DNA of 64,000 nucleotides from Saccharum officinarum (Eukaryota > Streptophyta > Magnoliopsida > Poales > Poaceae). The stretch's first letter is position 1. The number at the start of each line of letters is the position of its first letter. The stretch spans positions 4,439,451 through 4,503,450 of the forward strand of contig CM036209.1 in NCBI GenBank assembly GCA_020631735.1, written 5' to 3'. The notes under the pieces were generated by a model. It was not told the origin of the DNA and did not search any database. It saw only the letters and a list, made by a program, of their open reading frames with translations. This document shows positions 53,713 through 64,000 of the stretch, one piece after another. Both the position numbers and the translations under genes were made by a program.

Positions 53713-56700
53713 TGTAACGGATCAACGTAATTATACGAAATTAAGTAAGAAAATCTTCCACCGAGGCGGTTAATTTAACAAACTTAAGCCCGTATAACTC
53801 GAGATTCCGTGAAATCCCGAAGGATTTCAAAACCACTAACATACAACCAAGATCGTACTGATTTAGCAGCCACAATTCGCACGATACATAAATCTGATCA
53901 TAAAGGTAAGATACATCGGAGTTCGGAAATAAAAGTTATTACAACATAGTTCAACATAAAGTAGCGGAAGCAAATAAGTTTACGCACACACACTTAGTTC
54001 AGTTACAGTGCCAGTCGATAGTCATGGTCCACAAAAGCAGTAGATAAGACTAACAGAAAGACCCTTGCCCAAGGTCCTAGTTGTCACCCATCGCCGGATA
54101 CAGACAGTTGGAGCAGTACCCGTAGTACATCTGACCATCTGCAACAACAATGGGAACAACGCCCTGAGTACGAGGATGTACTCAGCTAGACTTACCCGTC
54201 AAAAACCAGAAATAAAAAGACACCAAGGAGCATGCAAGGCTATATAAACTGGATTGGCTTGACTCCTTTGCGAAAAGCACAAGTTGTTATAAGTAAACTC
54301 ATTTAAGTCCTTTTTGCATCATATTTACTATAACCTATTCAATCTAGGTAAGCACCTATGCTAAAGCAATCACTTGATTAACCATTAACATCAAAGGTTA
54401 CCATTTCAGGTTTAGCATTTCCAACATTATACACATAACCATCCGTGTTCCATCATTAATACTACGATGCCATAGCTCGAGTCAAGTGCTCACTAACCGG
54501 GAGCGACGGCGATTCGAATCGAATTCCTATCCAGCTGGAGATTTATTCCTCACACAAACCATGCTTCCCCCGTCAGGGTTGCGTAGATCACCAATGACAC
54601 TTTCCGAGAAGCCGCGGGATAACAATCATGGATCGCACTACCCAGGGACCGCCCGACTGCCAGGACGCACCTTGGGCTCACTCTTCGCGTCCCCGTACAC
54701 CCCCTTCAACGCCAGTCTGCCAACCCGAGTTTATCCCGGCTCAAAAAGTGTCGCTAGCTTCGCGGTCGAAAGGTACTTTATTCGGCCAGCTAAATGTGAG
54801 GCATGCGTTCAACATGACAAGAGGGACGAACAACGATCGGTCCTTAACCGACACAGACGGAATCACTATAGTCCAAAACCCTATAAGACTCCGCCCGGTC
54901 TCCGTTTATCCATCAACACTTGGTTATTATTCATAATCACAATTGCAGCTAACCATAACCTGGTATCCACCTATAACTCGCAGGTGACAGGAAATCACCC
55001 GACTTCTACCGGTCTAAGCATGGCTAAGCAATTTACTCGATCCTGACCTAACAGGGTAAAAGATAATCTGGTGGCCAAGGTAATAATGCAACAACAGTTT
55101 CACTCAACTCCTATAACTTAGTGCAACAATATATAACTATAATTCATGCAATACGAAATAACTTTTTATAAATTTAGGAGACTTAAAATGCTCCGGGGCT
55201 TGCCTTTTTCGAACGAACTAGGGTGGTGATCGACGCACTCTGGCAGTTCCTCGCCTGACTCTTCCTCCTCGGGCACCTCCGGTGCCTGGGGTTTCTGCTG
55301 ATCCGTCCAAGCCTGCTCCTCCGGAACTGCTGCCTGCAACTCCCCCTGCGATCCTGTATGATGCAAGTGCATAAGGAAACATGCGAAGAATGCATCGAAA
55401 TGCGGTGGAGTGCTTTGATGACATGAGATGCAGATGAGCACATGGAATGAGCAGTTTGAATATAATTATTTCTTCTACAAGGTAGTCAACGTCATCCAAG
55501 AACATGTAACCTGAAACATACACCTTATCCTTCTATTAGTTAGCCTACCATCCACACATACAAGTGAACCTAAGCTATCAAAGCTTACCAACCTAATTCA
55601 TCCATAACATCAGCAAGGCATCATGATGCTTCAAAGATACACCAAACATATTTTATTTCTCTCAATTTCTCATAAAGAATAATCTTTTATTTCCTATTTA
55701 GCTAGGGTTACACAACAACACCTATCTCTGGTGTAGATAAAAATCTACAAAAATTACAGTAGACTACTCTTACCCTAACTAACCTACCACTAAATTTTCA
55801 TGAGAATTGCACAAGTAAAACTGCCTGTACAAAATAAACAAGCTATAGCCAAATGTGAGCATGAATTTATTTTATACTAGAAAAGTATCAAACAACAGAT
55901 TTCACAATTTTCTTAGGTTACTAACAGTAAACTAACATACTACAAAAATTATCACATGTATGTTGTATACAATTTTTACTCTATAATAAAAATAACAGAT
56001 ATTACCAATTAAAAGCATTTGAACTACACTTCAATATTTTCCACAGAACATGCTTCACTAATATTTTCCTAGAAAGTACATCACTAATAAAGACTAATGT
56101 AACAAGAATCATATTTTTCCCTTTATTATTTTATTTACTACACTTTTTCTAAGATAACAGCATATATAATAATTAAATAAAATTGCACAGTAGAGTGTCA
56201 CAAAAATCACATGAGATATTTTTAAACTGTAGATCTATTCAAAAGGAACATTTCACAATTTGTTTCATGATTTTTGGAGCTATAAAACTTGAGATACAAT
56301 TTTTAGAAGCCTTTTTCAGATTTTCTGGAAATCAATTTCTTTAAAACCGAAAATCAAAACTGGCTTTAAACGCTACGTGCACCCCGCTGTGACACCCGAA
56401 ACCGAGACGCTGAGACAGACAGGCGGGACCCATGGGTCAGACGGCCCACCCGTCAGCCGCAGTCGGTCAGAGGCGGCGCAGACCGCCGGGATCTCGCCGC
56501 CGGCGAGTCCTCCGACGACGGGAGGGCACCATCGTGCTCCTCTCACCGACGCGAACCCAGTGGTGCCCAGTGGGTGGCCAGACGAGCTCGGCATCGAGCT
56601 TGCCGGCGTGCATGGCGGCTCGGTGGCGCGGATGCCGTCGGCCGGCCAACTCCGACCGAGAGGAGCGCGCGGTGAGGTCAGTGAGACTCGTGGTGCAAGT

Positions 56701-57720
56701 GCGGTGCTCGTGCGCTCGAGAAGTGGCGAGAAGTGGCGTGGAGGGGTGCGGCCCACGGAGCGGGTTGCTCCGGTGAGCTCGGCCGAACTCCGGCGAGCTA
56801 TTACCGCGGAGGGAGGCCGAATCCTGGCGGGCTGTGGCGAGCACCGGACGCGCAACGACAAGGCGCAGCGAGGGTGAAGACGGAGGCGGAGGCGGTGAGC
56901 CGGAGCGGCGCTAGGCGGTTGCGGAGCTCGGGAGCCGGCGATGGCAAGGCGGAGCTCGGCTGCTGCTGCTGCTGGCGGGCGAGGGAGAGAATGGAGGGCA
57001 ATCCGAGGAAGACGAGCGCGCGGAGGGGGTAAGCGGGCGCGGACGCTGCGGGGGCCACAGGGGCGCGTGTCGCGCAGCTCCGACGGCGTGCGGCCACGCG
57101 GCGACCGAGCGCTGCCGCGGCGCCACGACGCCACGCGCGGCGCGCGCGCGCGGGGCGGGAGGGAGACGACGCGGGCGCGGGCCGGGCCGCCAGCGAAGCT
57201 GGGCCGAAAGGGAAGCCGAAGCCCACTAAGGCGAAAATCTGATTTTTCTTTTTCAAAATATTTTCCAGATTTAATTCTTTGTTTCAAAATTGAATTTGGA
57301 GATGAAAAAGAGGTTTTCAGAAATTTGGCCCAAAATAAAAGTTGTTCAAAATTTTATTCTCTACAACTTTCATATAGAGCATTTTTCAAAATTCTCAATA
57401 GATTTTGAATTTGAGATTTAAAGCTAATTTTAAAATCAAAAACTCATTTACTTAGAATATTTTTAAAACAGAATTTGAGGAAAACTTGAATTCAAAATTT
57501 TGCTCCAATAATCAAGTTGATTTATTCTAGATTATTTAAAATTGCTACTACTCAAAAGTTCACCAACTTTTTAACACTTATATCAAAATTAGGGTTCCCA
57601 TTTATTTGTTTTTCACATTAAATTTGAAAGAGCTACAAATCAATTAATGTTAATCATGCAATGATGCGGAATGCTTATGCTTTGAATGATAATGCATGCT
57701 TAACACCCAGGGGTGTTACA
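53713..57720 (-). mobile_element. 3' LTR of gypsy chromovirus
   Basis: 4008 bp. On the - strand it starts TGTAACACCCCTGGGTGTTA at 57720 and ends GTTACA at 53713. Both ends match the solo LTR at 39537-43663. The GC-rich U3 part (56390-57230) yields long open frames on both strands that are compositional, not genes. Confidence 0.88.
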
Positions 57721-57731
57721 GCCCTCCCCCC
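57721..57731 (-). promoter_or_regulatory. Polypurine tract of gypsy element
   Basis: GGGGGGAGGGC on the - strand, directly before the LTR start and directly after the TAA that ends the chromodomain frame. Confidence 0.85.
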
Positions 57732-59129
57732 TTATAAGAATCTCGTCCCGAGATTTTGAGTTACGAACCACTTATCGTAAAAAGCTTTATACACGGTTTG
57801 AAGATATTCTCCTGTTTCCCAAGAAGCATCGCTCTCATCATGGTGGCTCCATTGAATCTTGTAGGTTGTGACCACTTTATTTCGAGTGACTCGGTCCTTA
57901 GTATCCAGGACTCGAACCGGTTGCTCGCGATACTCCAAGTCTGCCTTGATCGAACACCCTGAGGTTCTATCCTCTCCTCTGGAACACGCAGACACTTCTT
58001 CAGTTGGGACACGTGAAAAACGGGAAATATCGAACTCATCTCTTCTGGTAACTGCAACTTGTACGCCACGGGACCCTTTTTCTCTATGATCTGGTAGGGT
58101 CCTATATATCTTGCAGACAGTTTCTTCTTGATTCCGAACCGTTTCTTCTTCATTGGGTAACCTTCAAATAGACGTAGTCACCTACTTGGAACTCCAATGT
58201 TCTTCTTCTCTTGTCTGCATAACTCTTCTGACGAGACTGTGCAGCTTGCATGTTTTGTTGGATAACACGGACCTTTTTCTCTGCCTCATCGACAAAATCA
58301 ATTCCATAAAACCTTCTTTCTCCAGGCTCTACCCAATTTAACGGTGTCCTGCACTTCCTGCCATACAAGGCTTCAAAAGGTGCCATCTTGATACTCTCTT
58401 GGTAACTGTTGTTGTAAGCGAATTCTGCCAACGGTAACCAGGATTCCCATGAGCCTCTGGATGATAGTACACAAGCTCTAAGCATATCTTCGAGTACCGC
58501 ATTAACTCTTTCGGTTTGCCCATCCGTCTGTGGGTGGTAAGCTGTGCTACGAATCAAACTAGTACCCAAACCTTGATGCAGATGTCCCAAAAGTGAGAGG
58601 TAAACTGCGAACCACGATCGGACACAATCGTTTTTGGTATCCCGTGCAGTCTGACAATCTCGGCAATGTACTTCTCTGCATATTGAGGTGGTCGGAATGT
58701 CGTCTTAACAGGCAGAAAGTGAGCTGACTTGGTGAGACGATCTACTATTACCCAAATAGAATCATGCCCTTTTTGGGTGGTGGGGAGACCAGTGATAAAG
58801 TCCATACTTATATCGTCCCACTTCCAATCGGGTACCGACAAGGGTTGCAGAAGTCCTGCAGGTCTCATGTGAAGAGCTTTAACTCTACAACACATGTCGC
58901 AACGAGCAACGTATGCTGCAATTTCCTTTTTCATCTTAGTCCACCAATAACAGGGTCGCAAATCTTGATACATTTTACTACTTCCGGGGTGAATAGATAA
59001 CTTGGAATGATGGGCCTCATCCATCAACTTGTTCTTAAGCTCTCTATCCTTAGGTACTACCAGGCGATCCTTGAACCATAACACTCCTTGGTCATCCAAT
59101 CGAAAGTGTTTGGTGGGTTCTCTCTTCAT
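57732..59129 (-). pseudogene. pol: Gypsy integrase with chromodomain (frameshifted)
   Basis: Four overlapping frames. 58554-59129 has the HHCC zinc finger (EAHHSKLSIHPG, CDMCCRVK) and the core D residues (WDDISMDFITGLP, ETC-like VSDRGSQFTS). 58150-58590 has YHPQTDGQTERVN with the catalytic E and FEALYGRKCRTP. 57761-58153 has the GPY/F region ([20 protein letters not shown]). 57732-57995 is a chromodomain ([16 protein letters not shown]). The chromodomain targets integration to particular chromatin in this group. Confidence 0.88.
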
Positions 59130-60693
59130 CCTTTCTTTAATATGAAAGATCCCTTATCTGTTTTCTGACCATCAATGATCTGGCTTTCCAGAGTACAACT
59201 GACCTGAACATTATGCAACACAGCAGGATGTAACAAATTGAACCCTTCTTCAAACAACGGTTGCACATCAATAGCATGGGATTTTCTGCTCAGTGCATCT
59301 GCTACTACATTAGCCTTTCCAGGGTGATAGTGCACGTTCAGATTATAGTCCTTTATCAACTCTAACCATCTCCGCTGTCGCATGTTCAACTCAGATTGGG
59401 TAAAGATGTATTTGAGACTCTTATGATCTGTGAAGATATTACACACATTACCCAACAGGTAGTGCCTCCAAATCTTTAGAGCATGCACCACTGCCGCAAG
59501 CTCTAAATCATGTGTAGGGTAGTTAACTTCATGCTTCCTCAATTGCCGTGAGGCGTAAGCAACGACTTTTCCATTTTGCATTAGCACACATCCTAACCCA
59601 TTCTTGGATGCGTCACAGAAAACATCAAACGGCTTTTCTATATCTGGCTGGGCCAGAACAGGAGCAGTGGTCAACAACATCCGCAAGGTACGGAAGGCTG
59701 CTTCGCACTCCTCTGTCCATACAAACTTATGATCCTTCTGTAACAGGCTTGTCATTGGTTTGGCAATCTTCGAGAAATCTGGTATGAAGCGACGGTAGTA
59801 ACCGGCTAAACCAAGAAAACTGCGAACTTCGTTAACCGAAATTGGTGACTTCCAGTTCATAACCTCTTGTACCTTACTGGGGTCGACAGAAATGCCATTT
59901 TCAGACAACACGTGGCCGAGAAAAGGAACTGTCCTAAGCCAGAACTCACACTTGCTGAACTTAGCATACAGTCGATGTTCTCTGAGTCTAGTCAAGACTA
60001 TCCTGAGGTGTTCCGCATGTTCTTCTTCATTTTCTGAGTATATCAGTATGTCATCAATGAACACTATCACAAACTTGTCCAACTCGGGCATGAAAACCGA
60101 ATTCATCAGGTACATAAAATATGCAGGAGCATTTGTCAACCCGAAGGACATGACAAGATACTCGTACAAACCATATCTGGTAGAGAACGCAGTCTTAGGC
60201 ACATCCTGCGGCCTAATCTTTATCTGGTGGTACCCTGATCTCAGATCTATTTTAGAGAACACTTTGGCTTTGGACAATTGGTCAAACAAGATATCAATCC
60301 GAGGAAGAGGATACTTGTTTTTAATTGTCACTGCATTCAGTGGCCGATAATCCACGCACATGCGTAAGGAGTTATCCTTCTTCTTTTTCACAAACAGAGC
60401 GGGGCATCCCCATTCGGACGAGCTGGGACGAATCAACCCTTTCCTTAGCAAATCCTGAAGTTGCTTTTTCATTCTGCTAACTCATTGGGAGGCATCCGAT
60501 AAGGCCTTCTTGAAATCGGTGCTGTTCCTGGAATTAACTCAATGGCAAACTCAACCTCCCGGTCTGGTGGAAGTCCAGGTAACTCCTCTGGAAACACATC
60601 TGGAAACTCACAGACCACTGGAATCTGGACTAGCAGAGTAGTTTGTACCGCACAAGATGTGCTAGCTAGGTCTACCCTCCGAGGTAGGATCAC
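59126..60693 (-). pseudogene. pol: Gypsy reverse transcriptase and RNase H (frameshifted start)
   Basis: 60469-60693 carries the RT N-terminus ([18 protein letters not shown]) and 59126-60472 the rest in another frame: [25 protein letters not shown], catalytic [22 protein letters not shown], RNase [25 protein letters not shown], and VVADALSRK. The 448-aa part is open and its active-site FIDD is intact. Confidence 0.9.
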
Positions 60694-60747
60694 CCGAAAG
60701 GTGCCTTCCCCACTGGTTCCTTAAGAGAGATACTCCTTCCTCCAACA

Positions 60748-61242
60748 TCAATTACAACTCCCATCTGATTCATCCAGTTCATACCCATGATCACATCCAA
60801 AACTAACCCTGGCATGACTTATCAGGTTAAGTTTATATTGCCGGTTCGATATGTTTAGGGTTACTCCCTGAACAATCTGATTAGTCAACAGATCAGCCCC
60901 AGCTGAACTGATTTTATATGCGCATTCCAATTCAACTATCTTTTGCTCATGTCTCTTAACGAATGCTTGACTTACAAAGGAATGAGATGATCCGGAATCA
61001 AACAAAACTACTGCAGGGTGATTGTTGATAGAAAACATACCAGCTGTCACCGGTTCTCCCTCAGGGATGTCATCCACAGTGGTGTGGTGCACACGAGCTT
61101 GATACTGCGTTTGCTGTTTCTTAGGGTAGGGACAATACTTTGCAAAGTGTCCAGGTTGGTTGCAGTTGAAGCACGGTCCCTTCACCTGAGCCACAGTTCC
61201 AGATGAACTGCCTTGTCCTGCCTTTGCTTGAGGCAATGCCAT
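60748..61242 (-). pseudogene. Gypsy gag zinc knuckle and aspartic protease
   Basis: CCHC knuckle CFNCNQPGHFAKYC followed by the retropepsin motif VVLFDSGSSHSFVS. Frame changes separate it from gag upstream (near 61200) and RT downstream (near 60745). Confidence 0.85.
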
Positions 61243-62193
61243 CTTGAACGGCTTCTGGTTCCTCTGGGTGGCTGAGCATTCTGATTCCTCCTTTGCGGTG
61301 GCCTAAACCTTGCACCTGGGGCAGGCGATCGATAAGCCGGCGGTTGGCTACTGGGGTCCTGGACTGAGACGAACCCGACTCGAAAGCCCTCTTACGGATC
61401 TTGGAAGCAGCATACACATGGTTGTTCTTCTCTTGCTTCAAACAGTCGCTAACGAAGTCATTGAAACTAGTCCTCATGTTTGTACCCACATGTTTCATCA
61501 TCTTGGGACTCAGGCCTCTCTTGAAACTAGCGATCTTCTTGCATCAGTATCCACCATGTCCGGAGCATAACGGCTCAGGTTATTAAAGGCATGCAGTATT
61601 GAGTCACAGTCTTCGTGCCTTGATTTAATGCCAGGAATTCCCCAAGCTTCATCTCAGTCAGACCAGGTGGAATGTATGTTCCACGGAAGGCTTCAGTGAA
61701 CTCCCTCCAAGAGATATGGGCATGGGAGGAAAAGTGGTGCGGTGATGCTTCCACCACATTCCTGCCGGACCTTGAAGCTGATGAGCTGCGTACTCAGTCT
61801 TCAACACTTCAGTCATTCTTAAGACACGAAACTTATCTTCCATCGTATTAATCCACTCTTCTGCATCTAAAGGTTCTGCGGCTTCCTTGAAGATCGTGGA
61901 CGAGTATCATGAAGTCCTTGAAACTGCTGTGCGCGATTTGCTTCGTGACCTACCGGTTATCCCCCGACGGTATTATCTGCAATACTGCGCAGCGCCGCTT
62001 CCATATTCTGTTGCATGCTCTCCATGTTTCGTTGGCTTCCCAAAAATTGGGCGAAAAACTGTTCCGCAGTGTAAGGTGGAGGAGGCGGTGGTGGATCTCG
62101 GTCATCATTAGCAGCTGCACTTCCACCAGCCTCACGTACCATACGGTACGACGAGTGTTCGCATCTGCATGTTTCAGCAACAGTAATTATTAG
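61243..62193 (-). pseudogene. gag: Gypsy gag, N-terminal and middle part (frameshifted)
   Basis: Pieces in order: YTAEQFFAQFLGSQRNMESM (from about 62085), FRVLRMTEVLKTEYAAHQLQ (61658-61843), WREFTEAFRGTYIPPGL (61575-61757), and FNDFVSDCLKQEKN then KIRKRAFESG (61121-61501). These are the usual retrotransposon gag blocks, split across three frames. Confidence 0.8.
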
Positions 62194-62288
62194 GTGATGT
62201 TGTAGGAATCGCGAACGAATGAAAAAATCATGCCGAACGAATTCACTGGAGAGAATAAATTCATACAATAAAACAGGCACAATAAGTC

Positions 62289-62388
62289 NNNNNNNNNNNN
62301 NNNNNNNNNNNNNNNNNNNNNNNNNNNNNNNNNNNNNNNNNNNNNNNNNNNNNNNNNNNNNNNNNNNNNNNNNNNNNNNNNNNNNNNN
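62289..62388. other. Assembly gap (exactly 100 N)
   Basis: Placeholder gap of unknown size. It separates the gypsy gag leader from unrelated copia LTR sequence, so the gypsy 5' LTR is missing or misplaced. ORFs running through the N are meaningless. Confidence 0.98.
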
Positions 62389-63240
62389 GGCATATTCGAC
62401 CGTTGGCTTTGAGCGCGCGGGACACGTGGCGCACAGAGGTGCGACGGACGTGGCACTGCAGCGTCATTGCCTTGGCGTGGCCGCGTCTATCGCCCCCGAC
62501 AGGGGTTAACGGCTAATGGTTTTTCCATTCGCTATAAATAAGAGGTGGCCGGCCCTTGGGGGTTCTCTCTTGCGCATTTGAGATATTGAGGCACACTTTG
62601 AGCTAAAGAACTTCTCCTCCACTCATCTCCTTGCTTGGTTGCATACTCTAGAGAGATTGAGTGAGATTCAAGTGCATTGCATTGAGAGTTACATCTAGTG
62701 GCACTTGATTCTTGAGTTTGCTGCGGATTGCTTGTTACTCTTGGGTGTTTCCCGACACCATAGACGGCTTAGAGCAGCGGTGGTGTTGAGCTCATGATTG
62801 GAGATTATTTTAAGCCTCACCAAGTATTGTGAGGGGTTCTTGAGCTTCCCTGCGGGAGTTCACGAATTGGCTACTCTAGTGAAGCTCGTGGCTTGAAAGA
62901 TCCCCATCTTGTGAGTGGATGTACGGTACCCGCTGAGGGTTCAACTCTTGATAATTGATTAGCTCGCGATCCATCAAGTGGGTGCATCGCCACAACGAGA
63001 GTAGCTTGCCGGGAAGCAAGTGAACCTTGGTAAAAAATTGTGTCATCTTAGTGCGAGGATTTCATTTATGTATGTGATCACATTGATTGATTGGTATATT
63101 GGACATATCTCTTCTCATCAACGTTGGTATATCTATTCAAGCGTTCTTCTTTATTTATTGTTCTTAGCCTTGTTGTTTACTAGTATTGTGTAGGCGGCTT
63201 GCATAGATTAGTTGTGCTAGTGCTAGAAGAGCTTCGCCAT
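62389..63240 (+). mobile_element. Copia LTR fragment (same broad family)
   Basis: TATAAATA at 62533-62540, then GAGGTGGCCGGC, and downstream text parallel to the LTR at 1-2372 (GTTGCCACC/GTTTCCCGACACC AGACGGCTT, GGGAAGCAAGTGAACCTTGG). It lacks the palindromic array before the TATA box within the visible part, so it is a diverged subfamily. The right end is cut near 63240 by a MITE. Confidence 0.7.
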
Positions 63241-63247
63241 CTTATTT

Positions 63248-63475
63248 ACTACTCCCTCCAATCCAGTTTAACTGGCGTACATGCCTTTATTCCAGATACC
63301 AAGACATGGTAGTAATCTCCGCATGATATCCATCCTAGCATTAATTGGCCCTCTTTTCTCTTGTTGCTAGCCCAAGCATGCAGTGTTATTCCATCCTAGT
63401 GGTTGACGCTCCGTTGGGTAGCCATACATGCAATGTTTTCTATTTACTCGAAGTAATTAATCGGCTCTTGAAACC
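63248..63475. mobile_element. Stowaway-like MITE or its remnant
   Basis: TACTCCCTCCAATCCAG then TTTAACTGGCGTAC is the left end, matching in reverse complement the piece at 4541-4579. The right end is not clear, and the interval up to the next LTR is otherwise featureless. Confidence 0.5.
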
Positions 63476-64000
63476 TGTAACACCCTGGTGTTACTAGCTT
63501 ATTTAGCACGCGATTAAGGTCTAAAAAGAAATTAACAAACACAAATTCCGCGGGTTTTAAAATTTCAACACGTATAAAATGATAAGCGAATTTCTATAAA
63601 CAAAAATAAAATATGACATGTATATAGTACTTAAATTAAACTTGAAGTGCAAATTGTGTAGGTGGAAATGCAACGTTGGTGTTGGAAAATAAATTTGTGT
63701 TAGCTAGTATTTTGGGGAGCTCAGAAGTTGAATTTGGAATTCAAATAGGCCTCAACTCTATATTTTTCGAGTTCGAGACGATAACCGACAATGTCGTTTT
63801 GGCATTAAACTTCTAGCTAAATTTCTTAAAACACTAGCTTTATGTTCTTGTACCGTTAGTTGCATCAAGGTGAGCACTTGAGCGTGGTGCAGGTTATAGT
63901 CACGTTGGGTGTAGCATGGTTCTCGTAAAATTTGCCATAAATACTTAGAACACGCGGTGAACCATGAATTGGCGCTCTCTTTTTTCGCGTTCTGGCGTTC
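63476..64000 (+). mobile_element. Start of another gypsy-type LTR, cut by window end
   Basis: TGTAACACCCTGGTGTTACT is the same start as in the LTR at 57720 (- strand) and close to that at 39537. The following AT-rich sequence fits the U3 of this family. Confidence 0.7.

Larger units (their letters stand above)
53713..62280 (-). mobile_element. Decayed Ty3/gypsy chromovirus (Tekay/Del-like)
   Basis: 3' LTR 53713-57720, PPT 57721-57731, then on the - strand integrase with chromodomain, RNase H, RT, protease and gag up to the gap at 62289. The order PR-RT-RH-IN defines gypsy, and the C-terminal chromodomain places it among chromoviruses. Frame changes near 57990, 58150, 58570, 59127, 60470, 60745, 61200, 61550 and 61750 show that it is inactive. 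The 5' LTR would lie in or beyond the gap. Confidence 0.92.

Noticed and set aside
54486..55046. 186-aa ORF
   Set aside because: Lies wholly inside the 3' LTR of the gypsy element; homologous LTR regions elsewhere do not keep the frame.
56373..57287. 304-aa ORF and overlapping 166-, 155- and 151-aa frames
   Set aside because: GC-rich U3 segment of the gypsy LTR, open on both strands; Arg/Ala/Pro-rich with no domain.

Overview
The window looks like nuclear DNA of a grass, probably an Andropogoneae (sorghum, sugarcane or Miscanthus type). The evidence is intron-containing genes with consensus splice sites, very GC-rich exons next to AT-rich intergenic DNA, and dense Ty1/copia and Ty3/gypsy LTR retrotransposons, MITEs and CACTA-type repeats. 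Two exact 100-N blocks (14735-14834, 62289-62388) are assembly gaps of unknown true size. Identification rests on reading the sequence and on remembered family features; no database search was done.

Layout. 1-2372 is a truncated copia LTR (+). 2373-6950 is repeat debris: a (TA)n tract, a gypsy LTR tail, a CACTA end and MITE pieces. 8117-9939 and 11362-12894 are two tandem GRAS genes of the SCARECROW-LIKE 3 type (+), with a SINE-like insertion between them. 13539-14400 is a tandem duplication. 14834-25320 is a nearly complete copia element (-) with both LTRs, PBS, PPT, gag and pol. It sits inside an older LTR whose remnant is 25321-25909. 26124-26818 is an almost complete 695-bp foldback lying just 3' of a calmodulin-like gene (CML35/36 type, 26912-27502, -). 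28150-30360 is a minisatellite with higher-order structure.

31039-39441 is a TAP46 (PP2A regulatory subunit, TAP42/IGBP1 family) gene on the - strand. It can be followed exon by exon and is broken: about 625 bp separate its ATG from codon 2, a 4.1-kb solo gypsy LTR sits in its 5' flank, and the exon expected between exons 7 and 9 is missing where a truncated copia element now lies. 44433-47641 is an uncharacterised gene (-) for a protein with evenly spaced WG dipeptides and Gly/Asn-rich repeats. 47742-53712 is a tandem triplication (unit about 2.05 kb), each unit carrying a copy of TAP46 exon 1 and its leader. 53713-62280 is a decayed gypsy chromovirus (-) with a 4.0-kb 3' LTR. 62389-63240 is another copia LTR piece, and from 63476 a further gypsy-type LTR runs off the window.

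How it fits together. The live genes that can be supported are the two SCL3-like GRAS regulators, the CML calcium sensor and the WG-repeat gene. They do not form a pathway; this is ordinary eukaryotic gene order broken up by nested transposons. The most informative parts are the traceable decay of TAP46 together with the triplicated copies of its 5' end, the WG-repeat protein, the dense palindromic CpG array upstream of the copia LTR promoters, and the foldback next to the CML gene.
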